Of a stretch of DNA of 64,000 nucleotides, positions 41,593 through 50,690 are shown one piece after another (the stretch's first letter is position 1; every line of letters starts with the position of its first letter). Origin of the DNA: Microbacterium sp. 11MF. GTDB taxonomy: Bacteria; Actinomycetota; Actinomycetes; Actinomycetales; Microbacteriaceae. The notes under the pieces were generated by a model, which worked only from the letters and a program-made list of their open reading frames with translations, was not told where the DNA came from and searched no databases. The DNA is taken from contig NZ_KB911461.1 in NCBI RefSeq assembly GCF_000383475.1, positions 186,001-250,000 of the forward strand, in the 5' to 3' direction. Both the position numbers and the translations under genes were made by a program.

Positions 41593-42909
41593 ATGACGGA
41601 AGCGATGGAAACCCCCGGTGGCGAGGCATATATCGCTGCCATCGCGGGGATCGTCGCGGACGTCGAGACGGTGGGTCGGCAGATCGCTGCGGGGCAGATC
41701 GCGGAGCTTCGCGTGCTCGCCGCGGCGGGACGGTTGGCGGAGGCGCAGAGCGCTCACGCGGACGCGAACGTCCTCCTGCACGACATGGCACTGAGGTCGA
41801 TCGCTGCAGAAGTCGCCGGGGCAATGCGGATGACCGACCGGACGGTGCAACGCCGGATCGGTGAAGCACGGGTGACCATCGAGGGATTCCCGGCCGCGGT
41901 CGCCGCGTGGGAAGCGGGGCGGATCGTCCGCGGACACGTCTCGGCGATCGTGGATGCCGGGGTGAACCTGCCCGCCGAGTTGTGGGCGGAGTTCGAGAAG
42001 GTCGCGATCGAACGGTGCGAACGAGACACCCCGAACCGGGTGCGGGGTGAGTTGGAGATCCTCGCGCACCGGATGCACCCGCGATCCTTCGCGGAGAGGC
42101 ACGAAGAGGCGGCCGCGGGACGTTGCGTCCGGTTGGTCGCCGGCCGGGATGGGATGAGCGACCTGATCGCGACCCTCCCCACCGTGATCGCCGAGGGGAT
42201 CCACGATCGACTCACCCAACAGGCGCGCGCGATCATCGACACGCGAGGCGAGCGTGCGGCGACCTCCGATGTGATCGCGACCGATGGCCGCTCGACGGAC
42301 CAGGTCCGGGCTGACGTGTTCTCAGACCTGCTCCTCGCGGGCATCCCGTCGTTGGACGACACCCGGGACACCGCGGCTGGGCCGCTGGGCGCGATCCGCG
42401 CACGCGTGCAAGTGCTGATCCCCGCCGCGACACTCACCGGTGCAGATGACGGGCCCTGCGATCTCTCGGGGCGCTCACCGATCGACCCGGTCACCGCTCG
42501 CACGCTCGCCGGTGAAACCGGAGTCTGGGAGCGTCTGCTGCACGACCCCGTCACCGGGGTCACCGTCGCGACGGACTCGTACCGTGTCCCGTCGAGGATG
42601 CGCAGGTTCCTGCAAGCTCGGGATCAGCACTGCCGGTTCCCCGGATGCCGGGTCGCCGCCATCCGCTGCGAAGTAGACCACACGCATGATCACGCGCTCG
42701 GCGGCAAGACAGAACTCTCGAACCTGGCCCACTTGTGCCAGAGACACCATTCGATGAAGCAGTTCACGGCCTGGAAAGTCCGACAACTCCAGGGTGGTGT
42801 CCTCGAATGGACCTCACCCCTCGGCAGGACCTACAGAGAAGACGCACCCACTCCGGCCGTCGCCTTCACCTCTGCCACCGCAAACCCCGGAGACCCGGCG
42901 CCCTTCTGA
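41593..42909 (+). CDS. DUF222 / HNH endonuclease-like protein
   Basis: A 438-residue protein with an N-terminal DUF222 (13E12-repeat) region of about 300 residues and a C-terminal HNH nuclease motif. The zinc Cys residues are in CRFPGC and the catalytic histidines in RCEVDHTHD and LCQRHHSMK. Such genes occur in several copies in actinobacterial genomes and are often linked with mobile or repetitive DNA. No terminal repeats were seen here. The role in the cell is unknown. Confidence 0.88.
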   Translation: MTEAMETPGGEAYIAAIAGIVADVETVGRQIAAGQIAELRVLAAAGRLAEAQSAHADANVLLHDMALRSIAAEVAGAMRMTDRTVQRRIGEARVTIEGFPAAVAAWEAGRIVRGHVSAIVDAGVNLPAELWAEFEKVAIERCERDTPNRVRGELEILAHRMHPRSFAERHEEAAAGRCVRLVAGRDGMSDLIATLPTVIAEGIHDRLTQQARAIIDTRGERAATSDVIATDGRSTDQVRADVFSDLLLAGIPSLDDTRDTAAGPLGAIRARVQVLIPAATLTGADDGPCDLSGRSPIDPVTARTLAGETGVWERLLHDPVTGVTVATDSYRVPSRMRRFLQARDQHCRFPGCRVAAIRCEVDHTHDHALGGKTELSNLAHLCQRHHSMKQFTAWKVRQLQGGVLEWTSPLGRTYREDAPTPAVAFTSATANPGDPAPF

Positions 42910-42965
42910 TCCGGGCCTCCGGCGGTCAGGTCGGCGCGTCAGCTCCGCGCCCGCGCGTCAGTGCT

Positions 42966-43187
42966 TCAGCTCCGCCCCGTGACGCGGCTGCGCGCCATGA
43001 GGGCTCCGACACCGACCGCGATCGCGACGACGCCGGCGAGCCCGAGCCAGAAGACGTCCGGGGCGAAGAGGTTGCCCGCGGTGCCCTCCCGGCCGACGCG
43101 GTCCATTTGCGCGTAGAGGTTCACCTGCGCGAGCACGACGATCGCGAGGCCGCCCAGGATGAGGGCAGTGCCGACGGTGAGACGCAT
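42966..43187 (-). CDS. small membrane protein, 73 residues
   Basis: Two hydrophobic segments (about residues 4-21 and 45-65) separated by a short polar loop, with a basic C-terminus. GGAGGAG lies 6 bases before the ATG at 43187, which decides the start over an upstream ATG. It lies between the HNH gene and the acetylesterase gene; the function is unknown. Confidence 0.65.
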   Translation of the reverse strand: MRLTVGTALILGGLAIVVLAQVNLYAQMDRVGREGTAGNLFAPDVFWLGLAGVVAIAVGVGALMARSRVTGRS

Positions 43188-43239
43188 CAGGATCTCCTCC
43201 GGAACGTGGCTGATGCTCCTCACCGTACGACCATCTCGG

Positions 43240-43914
43240 TCACGCCGTGAAGGTCGACCCCTTCGCCGCCTGATCGCCGTCGCGCCGCTCGATCGCCCGC
43301 AGGTTCTTCGCCACGAACCGTGCGATGCGTCGTGCCCCCTCGACGCGGAAGTGCGTGTCGTCGATCAGACCGTCCGGCCAGGCGGCGGTCTCGCCCGGCG
43401 CGTAGTGCGAGAGCAGACGAGCGGATGCCTCGTCCCCGAGGTCCTCGTAGAGCCAGGTCGTGAACGCCGTGAGGTCGATGAGGTCGACGCCGTCGGCGGC
43501 AGCGAGGTCGCGGACCGCGTTCGGATAGTCGCCGTGCGTCGGCGTCACGCGATCCCCGTCGAACCAGCGCCGCTCGCACGACGTGCAGAGCACCGGTCGG
43601 GCCCCGCGAGCGCGGACCTCGGAGACCATCCGATGCAGCCGATCGGTGTAGCCGCCGCGCGAGGCGAGCGACTCCGGCTGCTTCTGGTCGTTGTGCCCGA
43701 ATTGGATGACGACGGTGTCGCCAGGGACGACATCGGTCAGCAGCGCATCCCACGCCCCGCTCGCGAGGAACGACTCTGTCGTCGCCCCACCGAACGCGTG
43801 ATTGCGCACCTCCTCCGAGACGAACTCGTCGAGGCATTCGCCCCAGCCGGCCATGGGCTCCTCACCCGCCTTCATCGGCGCGACGGTCGAGTCTCCTGCC
43901 AGGTGGTAGGTCAT
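43240..43914 (-). CDS. rhamnogalacturonan acetylesterase, CE12 family
   Basis: A 224-residue SGNH esterase that removes acetyl groups from rhamnogalacturonan-I. Block I is YHLAGDSTV with the nucleophile Ser, block III is FGHND, and the C-terminal DDTHF gives the catalytic Asp and His. There is no signal peptide, so it deacetylates oligosaccharides after uptake. GAGGG 8 bases before the ATG at 43914 favours it over the ATG two codons upstream. It follows the binding-protein gene, with about 70 bases between. Confidence 0.88.
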   Translation of the reverse strand: MTYHLAGDSTVAPMKAGEEPMAGWGECLDEFVSEEVRNHAFGGATTESFLASGAWDALLTDVVPGDTVVIQFGHNDQKQPESLASRGGYTDRLHRMVSEVRARGARPVLCTSCERRWFDGDRVTPTHGDYPNAVRDLAAADGVDLIDLTAFTTWLYEDLGDEASARLLSHYAPGETAAWPDGLIDDTHFRVEGARRIARFVAKNLRAIERRDGDQAAKGSTFTA

Positions 43915-43983
43915 CGGCATCCCTCTTTCATCCCGCACATGGCGATGCGGCGGCCGGGTGATCCCGACCGCCGCATCCGTCTG

Positions 43984-45267
43984 TCAGCTCGCGGCGAGTG
44001 CCGTCTCCACCTGCGAGATGAGCTCCTTCGCGGCATCCGCGGGAGTCGTCTTGTCGAAGGTGACGTCGTCGAGCAGCTTCGTGATGATCGGCCCGAGCTG
44101 CGAGGTCGGCAGCGCGATCGGGTTCTGCGGCGTGCCACCGGCCTTCGACAGGCGGTCGATGAAGGCCACCTGCTCCTTCTCGGAGTCGGTCAGATCGGGC
44201 GTGATGGCCTCGAGCACGGTCGGGTCGGCGGGGATGCCGAGGGTCAGCTTGTTGAGCGGACCGGCCTGCTCGCTGTTCAGCAGGAAGTCGATCAGCTTCG
44301 CAGCCTCCTTCGGGTGCTTCGACTTCGAGTAGACCGCGTACTGCACGGTCGGCTGGATGACCAGACCCACCTTGTCGGCGCTGTCACCGGGGACGTTGAG
44401 GATCTTCAGCTCCTGACCGGCTGCGCCCGCGTAGATGCTGATGAAGTTCAGCGGCGCGAACGTCATGCCGACCTTGCCCTGACCCATGAGGCTCTGCTCG
44501 AGCGACGCCGACGCGTCCTCGGCCGCGGTCGAGGCATCGGGCGACCCGCCGGAGTCCTGCAGGTCCTTCGAGAACTCGAAGAACTTCTCGGCCGTGGCCT
44601 CGCTGACGCCGAACTTGCCGTCCGCCGTATAGAGGTCCTCGCCGTTCTGGCGGGCGAACGCCATGAGCGACTGGTCGTTCGAGATGGCCGACGAGCCGTA
44701 CGTGCCCTTGCCTGCCTTGTCGGAGATCTCCTTGGCGATCGAGATGTAGTCGTCCCACGTCCAGGTCGTGTCGTCGGGGATCGCGACGCCCGCCTTCTCG
44801 AAGACGGCCGGGTTGACGATGATGCCGCGCGAGCCGACACCCGTCGGCAGGGCGTAGAGCTTGCCGTCGATGATGCCGGCGTCGAGCGAGCCCGCCTGGA
44901 ACTTCGACTGGTCGATGTCACCCGTGATGTCGGCGATCGCGTTCTTGCTCTTGTACAGCGGCAGCGCGTCGTACGTGATCTGCAGCGCGTCGGGCGCGCC
45001 GCCGCCGGCGACCTGGGTCGCGAGCTTGTCGTAGTACCCGTTGTACTCGCTCGGCTCGCCCTCGACCTTGATGTTCGGGTTCGCCTTCTCGAACAGCTTG
45101 ATCTGCTCGGCCTTGATGGCGTTCAGCTCATCGCTGCCCCACCAGGCGAAGCGGAGGGTGATCTGCTCGTCGCCGTTTCCGGCTCCGGATCCACCGCCGC
45201 AACCGGTCAGCGTGACGGCCAGCGCCACGCCGGCAGCGGCGAAGGCGAGGAGGCGTCGGTTCTTCAT
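43984..45267 (-). CDS. sugar ABC transporter substrate-binding lipoprotein
   Basis: A 427-residue extracytoplasmic solute-binding protein of cluster 1 (UgpB/MalE-type). The signal peptide ends in the lipobox LTGC with Cys23 lipidated and membrane-anchored. The mature part has LRFAWWGSDELN and DDTTWTWDDY motifs typical for oligosaccharide binders. Its probable permeases are at 46762-48604 on the other strand. Two LacI-type operators follow the promoter, and the CE12 gene lies downstream, which suggests acetylated rhamnogalacturonan oligosaccharides as ligand. Confidence 0.92.
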   Translation of the reverse strand: MKNRRLLAFAAAGVALAVTLTGCGGGSGAGNGDEQITLRFAWWGSDELNAIKAEQIKLFEKANPNIKVEGEPSEYNGYYDKLATQVAGGGAPDALQITYDALPLYKSKNAIADITGDIDQSKFQAGSLDAGIIDGKLYALPTGVGSRGIIVNPAVFEKAGVAIPDDTTWTWDDYISIAKEISDKAGKGTYGSSAISNDQSLMAFARQNGEDLYTADGKFGVSEATAEKFFEFSKDLQDSGGSPDASTAAEDASASLEQSLMGQGKVGMTFAPLNFISIYAGAAGQELKILNVPGDSADKVGLVIQPTVQYAVYSKSKHPKEAAKLIDFLLNSEQAGPLNKLTLGIPADPTVLEAITPDLTDSEKEQVAFIDRLSKAGGTPQNPIALPTSQLGPIITKLLDDVTFDKTTPADAAKELISQVETALAAS

Positions 45268-45415
45268 GGGGTTCCTCTCAGACGGTGCGGCGGCGGAGGG
45301 CGCGCAGCAGGACAGGGGTGATCCGAGCGGAGCGGAGGATCGATCCACCGGCGGCCGTACGTTCGTGTCGGGTCGGGCCGGAGGTGATCGGGGTCATGCC
45401 GCTCCTTCGCGGATC

Positions 45416-45483
45416 AAACGTTTTCTCAGCTGTGAGAAAACGCTTACTGACGGACGGTAGCGCCGGGGTCGCGATGTTGTCAA
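45416..45483 (-). promoter_or_regulatory. promoter with double LacI operator of the binding-protein gene
   Basis: On the minus strand TTGACA (45478-45483) and TACCGT (45454-45459) are separated by 18 bases. Immediately downstream, 45419-45442 is a perfect inverted repeat with arms CGTTTTCTCA and TGAGAAAACG around GCTG; each arm lies in a LacI-type AAACGTTTTC-like half (45416-45445). Confidence 0.75.
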
Positions 45484-45505
45484 CGATCGGTGTGTCTCGC
45501 TTGGG

Positions 45506-46636
45506 TCACGCCGTCAGTGTCGCGGCGAAGAATGCGCGTGCCTCGTCCTGCATCGCGGGACTCGAGACGTGACCGTCGTCGAAGAATGTCCCGCGGTAGC
45601 CCGGCGTCCCCGCCAGGGCTCGGTCCGCGTCGCGCATCCCCTCGATCGGGAACAGCGGATCCTGCGCCCCGTACTGCACGAGGAGCTCGCGCGGAGACGC
45701 GGATGCCGCGATTTCGGGGAGGTCTCCCGCCGCCCGGATGCCGGGGCTGTTCAGCAGCCACGAGTGCGTGTCGATCTCGCGCGGGACGAGCGAAGCGAAG
45801 GTCGCCATCATGCACGTCACGACGGTCGCCCGCACCCGGTCGTCGAGGGCGCGCAGCATCACGGCGCGGCCGCCGCCGCCCGACAGCCCGAACGTGCCGA
45901 GCCTCTCGGCATCCACATCGTCGAGACCGGCGAGCACGTCGAGGGCGGCGACGTCCTCGGTCATCACGGCACCCGCGAGCGACGTGCCGAGCATGCCCGC
46001 GGCCTTCGCGAGGGAATCCTCGTGCAACGACGCGACGGCATCGAACCGCTCGGCCTCGGTCGGGGTCACGCCCTCCTCGCGCCAGAGCGCCTCGCGACCT
46101 GCGATCAGTCCCGCGAGACGGGGTGTCGGGTGCGAGAGGTCGAACGCCCTGCTGCCCCACGAGAACGTGTCTTGGGCGAGGACGACGAAGCCGTCGCGCG
46201 CCAGGTCGTTCGCGGGAGCGAGGCCGCCGTAGACGTTCTCGCGCAGACGGGATGCCGACGGGTGCGGCGCCTGGTCCGTCTCGAGCAGCTGCTCCGCGCC
46301 GACCGAACGGACGCCACCGTGGCAGTGCAGGCCGAGCAGTCCGGGGAGGCCGCGACGATCGTCGTCGGGACGCAGCACCCAGGCGCGGGTGCGGGGGCCG
46401 TACGGCAGCTGCCAGGAGAGCTCGCGGCCGTGCACGCCGCCTGACCGCCACTCGCGCTCTACGCGGACGTCGCCGGCGACGGCGCGGCGGACGCCGAGGA
46501 CCGAGGCGAGGATGCGGCGCGTCTCGGATCCGCTCGTCGGCACCTGCTCGCGTTCCAGGAAGGCCGGCCAGTCGGGGTACCCGGCGATCGGGCCGAGGTC
46601 CTGCATCTGCTCGTCGACACGGGCGGAATCGGCCAT
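45506..46636 (-). CDS. alpha/beta hydrolase, possible acetyl esterase
   Basis: A 376-residue hydrolase. GLHCHGGV gives the oxyanion hole, the nucleophile Ser lies in FGLSGGGGR, the Asp in YGAQDPLFP and the His in DDGHVSSP. It resembles large bacterial acetyl-xylan-esterase-like hydrolases found in plant-polymer loci. No signal peptide. AGGAG lies before the ATG at 46636. It separates the binding-protein gene from its permeases and probably deacylates imported sugars; the exact ester is unknown. Confidence 0.78.
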   Translation of the reverse strand: MADSARVDEQMQDLGPIAGYPDWPAFLEREQVPTSGSETRRILASVLGVRRAVAGDVRVEREWRSGGVHGRELSWQLPYGPRTRAWVLRPDDDRRGLPGLLGLHCHGGVRSVGAEQLLETDQAPHPSASRLRENVYGGLAPANDLARDGFVVLAQDTFSWGSRAFDLSHPTPRLAGLIAGREALWREEGVTPTEAERFDAVASLHEDSLAKAAGMLGTSLAGAVMTEDVAALDVLAGLDDVDAERLGTFGLSGGGGRAVMLRALDDRVRATVVTCMMATFASLVPREIDTHSWLLNSPGIRAAGDLPEIAASASPRELLVQYGAQDPLFPIEGMRDADRALAGTPGYRGTFFDDGHVSSPAMQDEARAFFAATLTA

Positions 46637-46684
46637 GGCGGCTCCTCGTCTTCGGGGACCGCTTGTGCGCTCCGCTCGATAGTG

Positions 46685-46708
46685 TATCGTCACAGAAAGC
46701 GCTTTCTG
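46685..46708. promoter_or_regulatory. LacI-type operator between esterase and permease genes
   Basis: CAGAAAGCGCTTTCTG at 46693-46708 is a perfect 16-base palindrome. A TATCGT box (46685-46690) with TTGTGC 16 bases upstream serves the permease genes, whose start site would fall in the operator. Confidence 0.65.
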
Positions 46709-46761
46709 AGCGTGTCGTCGGCGGTCGCAGAAGACCGTCGAAAGTGTCGAGGAGGACCCGG

Positions 46762-47697
46762 ATGAGCGCGATCAGCGAGCTGTCCCAGATACGCCGCCCG
46801 CGCGGCAAACGAGGCGCGCGCGAGCGACCCAAGGACACGAAGGCCGCCCTGGTCTTCCTGGCCCCGTGGCTCCTCGGGCTGATCCTCGTCACGGTGCTGC
46901 CCATCATGGCGTCGCTGTACCTGTCGTTCACGAAATACGACCTGTTCAACGCTCCCGAGTGGATCGGGCTCGACAACTACGTGCGCATGTCGCAGGATCC
47001 CCGACTCGGGGCATCCCTCGGTGTGACCTTCGTCTACGTGCTCGTCGGCGTCCCGCTCGCCATGGCCGCTGCCCTCGGCGTCGCGCTGCTGCTCGACAAG
47101 GGACTGCGCGGACTCGCGTTCTACCGGTCGATGTTCTACCTGCCGTCGCTGCTCGGCTCCTCGGTCGCCGTCGCGATCCTGTGGAAGCAGATCTTCGGCG
47201 TCGACGGCATCGTGAACCAGTTCCTCGCCGTCTTCGGCATCGAGGGACCGGGCTGGATCTCGAACCCCGACACCGCGCTGTCGACCATCATCCTGCTGAG
47301 CGTGTGGGGCTTCGGCGCCCCGATGGTCATCTTCCTCGCGGGCCTCCGGCAGATCCCGGTCATGTACTACGAGGCCGCATCCGTCGACGGGGCCGGACCC
47401 GCGCGCCAGTTCTTCTCGATCACGCTGCCGCTGCTGAGCCCGATCGTCTTCTTCAACCTCGTGCTGTCGATGATCGGCGCGTTCCAGGCCTTCACGCAGG
47501 CCTTCATCATCTCGGGTGGATCCGGCGGACCGTCGGACTCGACCCTCTTCTACACGCTGTACCTCTACCAGAAGGGGTTCACGGCGTTCGACATGGGCTA
47601 CGCCTCGGCCATGGCCTGGCTGCTGGTCGCCATCATCGCGGGCTTCACTGCCGTGAACTTCGCTCTCTCCAAGCTGTGGGTGTTCTATGACGACTGA
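46762..47697 (+). CDS. sugar ABC transporter permease (MalF-type)
   Basis: A 311-residue inner-membrane permease with six helices. The cytoplasmic EAA loop EAASVDGAGPARQFFSITLP contacts the ATPase. It forms the channel with the next gene for oligosaccharide import, probably with the binding protein at 43984-45267. GGAGGA precedes the ATG; the frame is open upstream, but that portion is antisense to the esterase gene. Confidence 0.93.
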   Translation: MSAISELSQIRRPRGKRGARERPKDTKAALVFLAPWLLGLILVTVLPIMASLYLSFTKYDLFNAPEWIGLDNYVRMSQDPRLGASLGVTFVYVLVGVPLAMAAALGVALLLDKGLRGLAFYRSMFYLPSLLGSSVAVAILWKQIFGVDGIVNQFLAVFGIEGPGWISNPDTALSTIILLSVWGFGAPMVIFLAGLRQIPVMYYEAASVDGAGPARQFFSITLPLLSPIVFFNLVLSMIGAFQAFTQAFIISGGSGGPSDSTLFYTLYLYQKGFTAFDMGYASAMAWLLVAIIAGFTAVNFALSKLWVFYDD

Positions 47698-48604
47698 ACT
47701 GATCACGACCCGCGACCGTCGCTTCGCCCAGGAGCGTCAGCGCATCCGACGGCGGCAGAGCGCGGGTCTCGGCGGACGCTCGAAGGTGAGCGTCGTCGCC
47801 CGTCACGTCTTCCTCATCGCGACGTCCGCGCTGATGCTCTATCCGCTCCTGTGGATGGTCGTCAGCTCGCTGCGACCCAACGACGAGATCTTCCGCCTGC
47901 CGGGCCTCTGGCCGCTGTCGTTCGAGGTGTCGAACTACACCGAGGGCTGGAACGCCCTCTCGCCCTCGTTCGGCACGTACCTGTGGAACTCGATCGTCGT
48001 GGTCGCCGGCTCCATCGTCGGCAACCTGATCTCGTGCTCCATGGCGGCGTACGCGTTCGCCCGTCTGAACTTCCACTTCAAGCGCACGATGTTCGCGATC
48101 ATGCTCGTGACGATCATGCTCCCCGTGCACATCGTGATCGTGCCGCAGTACATCATGTTCAGCCAGCTCGGCATGGTGAACACGTTCTGGCCGCTCATCC
48201 TGCCGAAGGCGCTCGCGACCGACGCGTTCTTCATCTTCCTGATGGTGCAGTTCATCCGCGGCATCCCTCGCGACCTCGACGAGGCCGCCCGGATCGACGG
48301 CGCCGGACATGCGCGCATCTTCCTGCAGATCCTGCTGCCGATGATGACCCCGGCCCTCGCGACGACGGCGATCTTCACCTTCGTCTGGGTGTGGAACGAC
48401 TTCTTCGGCGCCCTCATCTATCTGAACAACCCCGACCTGTTCACCGTGCCGCTGGCGCTCCGCCAGTTCATGTCGGCCCAGGGTGCGTCGAACTTCGGCG
48501 GCATGTTCGCGATGTCGGTCGTCTCGCTCGTCCCGGTGTTCCTGGCGTTCCTGTTCGGTCAGCGCTTCCTCATCCGAGGCATCGCCACCACCGGCATCAA
48601 GTAG
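47687..48604 (+). CDS. sugar ABC transporter permease (MalG-type)
   Basis: A 305-residue permease with six helices and the EAA loop EAARIDGAGHARIFLQILLP. It is the second channel subunit and overlaps the first permease gene by 11 bases. No ATPase gene follows. A strong hairpin terminator comes 10 bases after the stop. Confidence 0.93.
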   Translation: MTTELITTRDRRFAQERQRIRRRQSAGLGGRSKVSVVARHVFLIATSALMLYPLLWMVVSSLRPNDEIFRLPGLWPLSFEVSNYTEGWNALSPSFGTYLWNSIVVVAGSIVGNLISCSMAAYAFARLNFHFKRTMFAIMLVTIMLPVHIVIVPQYIMFSQLGMVNTFWPLILPKALATDAFFIFLMVQFIRGIPRDLDEAARIDGAGHARIFLQILLPMMTPALATTAIFTFVWVWNDFFGALIYLNNPDLFTVPLALRQFMSAQGASNFGGMFAMSVVSLVPVFLAFLFGQRFLIRGIATTGIK

Positions 48605-48613
48605 GCCCGAACG

Positions 48614-48647
48614 CGAAGGCGGCGACCCCAGGAGGTCGCCGCCTTCG
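48614..48647. terminator. bidirectional hairpin terminator
   Basis: A 14-base perfect stem (48614-48627 and 48634-48647) with a six-base loop lies between the convergent permease and Gfo/Idh-DUF6807 genes. Confidence 0.8.
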
Positions 48648-48664
48648 TCGTGCGTGGGGGAGCG

Positions 48665-50623
48665 TCAGCCGAGGCGGAGAGCGGTGACAACCTCGGCATC
48701 CGACAGCCGACCGTCGGCGACGAGCAGGCGGTAGGAGCGGGTGACGGGGATGCCGGGGGCCAGCTCCACGGCACGGTCCCAGGCGAGGGCGGCGCCGATG
48801 CCCGGGTAGCCCGCGACCCGGACGAACCAGGGGTCGGCCGCCGAGTCCTGGTCGAGCGGCGCCATCGCGACGGTCGCCGTGCCGGTGGGGAACTCCGCTG
48901 ACCACGCGAGCCAGGGGGCGACGGTGCCGTGCACCGCATCCTCGCCCTGCGCCGAGGCGGTCCGCACGTCGACGTCGGTCGCCGCGGGCAGCCGCCACGC
49001 GAGTCCGCCGTAGCCGCCGCCGACCCGGCCGTTGCTGCCCGGGCCGCCGAGGTGCAGCGTGCCGGCGCGCGTGGCGAGCGTGAACGTCAGGTCGATGGTG
49101 GCCGCGCCGGGCCCGGCCTCGGCGACCGTCATCCGACGCTGCTCGGTGAGCATCTGCGCGCCATCGCGGCCGATCCACGCGAACTCGGCTTCGAGGGCGG
49201 ATGCCGCCCCCTCGACGCGCGTCGCGACGATGCGTCCGTGGTCGTCGCGCCAGACGTAGTCGCGTCCGGGGGTGTAGGTGCGGCCGCCCCAGAAGTTGAC
49301 TCCCGAGACGTCTTGCAGCGAGACGCTGATGCCGAGGTGCCAGTCGTGGTCGGCGGGGTGCGTGTCTGACACGACGACGCCGCCCGGCGTGCTCACCGGA
49401 TGGAGGTAGGGACGCGGGCTCGACGATCGGGTCACATCGGCGCCGTCGACGAGGACGGCGATCGGATGCTGCGGCTCGCCCGGTGCGGCGAGGTCGGCCA
49501 GGACGGCGGCCTCGGTCTTCGCGGCCCACGGCAGGTGCAGCTCCGCGAAGGTCGCCTCGGCGTCGACCGCGCGCTCCACGGCGTCCTGCACGCCCGTGAT
49601 GACGACGCGCGGCGAGCGGCCCTCCTCGTTCCACGTCACGAACGCGGCGTCGATCGCGACCGGCTCGGTGTCGGCGACGGCATCCATCACACGGACGAAG
49701 GCTCCCGTCTCGTGCAGCGGAGCGAGCATCGGCGTGCCGTGGTCGCGGTGGTCGAGCAGGTTCTCGACGAGGTCCACGCGGCCGAACTCGACGCGGCGGC
49801 CGTCGGTCTCGACGACGTCCTCCGTGTAGAAGAAGGTGGCCGATCCGCGCGTGCCGCGGATGAGGACGTACGGGTCCTCGTCCTGCACGGCGCAGAGGGT
49901 CAGCGCGGAGGTGACGCGGATGCCGCGCCCGGTCGACAGACGGATGACGCTGGTGTCGTCCCCCTCGATGGCGTTGGCGCGGTAGAGATCGGCGGTGATC
50001 TGCGTCACGTCCGTGGCGGCGGTCGACTGGGCGACGGCGAGGGCGGTCGCGGTCGCGTGGGCGAGCGGGTTCGCGACGACGCCGTCGAGGACGGGGAACC
50101 CGTCGAGCACACGGTGCCCGGCCCAGCGGCTGCGCGACCAGTACGCCCGGTCGCGGCACCACAGGCCGACGGCGCCGATCGCCTGGATAGGTCCGAGCCC
50201 GAACTCGTCGGCGATGAGGGCGGGGATGGCGAGCGATCCGAGGCTCTGGAACCCTACCTGGACGCGCGCGCCCGAGGCCGCGGCGGCATCCGCCAACACG
50301 GTGAAGTCGGCGGACGACAGCACGGGCGGCTTCTCGAGGTAGAGGTCGATGCCGCGCGAGACGACGAGGCCGGCGAGGGCGGCGTGGGTGTGCAGCGGCG
50401 TCGCGACGATGACCACGTGGATGTCGTCGACGGCGTCGAGCGCATCGGCGAGTGAGGCGAACGCCTGCGTGCCCGTCGGCAGGTTCTCGGGCGGCACGGG
50501 GGTGGGATCGGCGACGGCCACGAGCTCCACGCGATCGCCGAGGCGGCGCAGGTTCTCGAGGTGGACGGTTCCGAAGCCCTGGGCTCCGGCGAGGACGATG
50601 CGGGTTCGTCGGGGGACGGTCAC
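48665..50623 (-). CDS. Gfo/Idh oxidoreductase fused to DUF6807 domain
   Basis: A 652-residue two-domain protein. Residues 1-about 360 are a Gfo/Idh/MocA dehydrogenase with IVLAGAQGFGTVHLENL and the EKP motif in YLEKPPVLS. Residues about 380-652 are a DUF6807 (PmoA-like) beta domain with HDWHLGISVSLQDVSGVNFWG. DUF6807 is usually a separate protein in sugar loci, so the fusion joins two steps acting on one substrate. GAAGGAG sets the GTG start at 50623. The reaction is unknown. Confidence 0.82.
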   Translation of the reverse strand: MTVPRRTRIVLAGAQGFGTVHLENLRRLGDRVELVAVADPTPVPPENLPTGTQAFASLADALDAVDDIHVVIVATPLHTHAALAGLVVSRGIDLYLEKPPVLSSADFTVLADAAAASGARVQVGFQSLGSLAIPALIADEFGLGPIQAIGAVGLWCRDRAYWSRSRWAGHRVLDGFPVLDGVVANPLAHATATALAVAQSTAATDVTQITADLYRANAIEGDDTSVIRLSTGRGIRVTSALTLCAVQDEDPYVLIRGTRGSATFFYTEDVVETDGRRVEFGRVDLVENLLDHRDHGTPMLAPLHETGAFVRVMDAVADTEPVAIDAAFVTWNEEGRSPRVVITGVQDAVERAVDAEATFAELHLPWAAKTEAAVLADLAAPGEPQHPIAVLVDGADVTRSSSPRPYLHPVSTPGGVVVSDTHPADHDWHLGISVSLQDVSGVNFWGGRTYTPGRDYVWRDDHGRIVATRVEGAASALEAEFAWIGRDGAQMLTEQRRMTVAEAGPGAATIDLTFTLATRAGTLHLGGPGSNGRVGGGYGGLAWRLPAATDVDVRTASAQGEDAVHGTVAPWLAWSAEFPTGTATVAMAPLDQDSAADPWFVRVAGYPGIGAALAWDRAVELAPGIPVTRSYRLLVADGRLSDAEVVTALRLG

Positions 50624-50659
50624 GGGGACTCCTTCGTCGGCTCCTTCGAGTATGCCAGC

Positions 50660-50672
50660 AAGCGCTTTCCCA
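50660..50672. promoter_or_regulatory. LacI-type operator upstream of the Gfo/Idh-DUF6807 gene
   Basis: On the minus strand GGGAAAGCGCTTG, a near-palindrome around GCGC, lies 37 bases before the GTG at 50623, downstream of the crcB gene end. It is the same GCGC-centred type as the site at 46693. Confidence 0.55.
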
Positions 50673-50690
50673 TGCGGCACCCTCTTCCCG

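Noticed and set aside
41593-42909. DUF222-HNH gene as part of an insertion sequence or homing element
   Set aside because: No terminal inverted repeats, target duplications or transposase were found around it.
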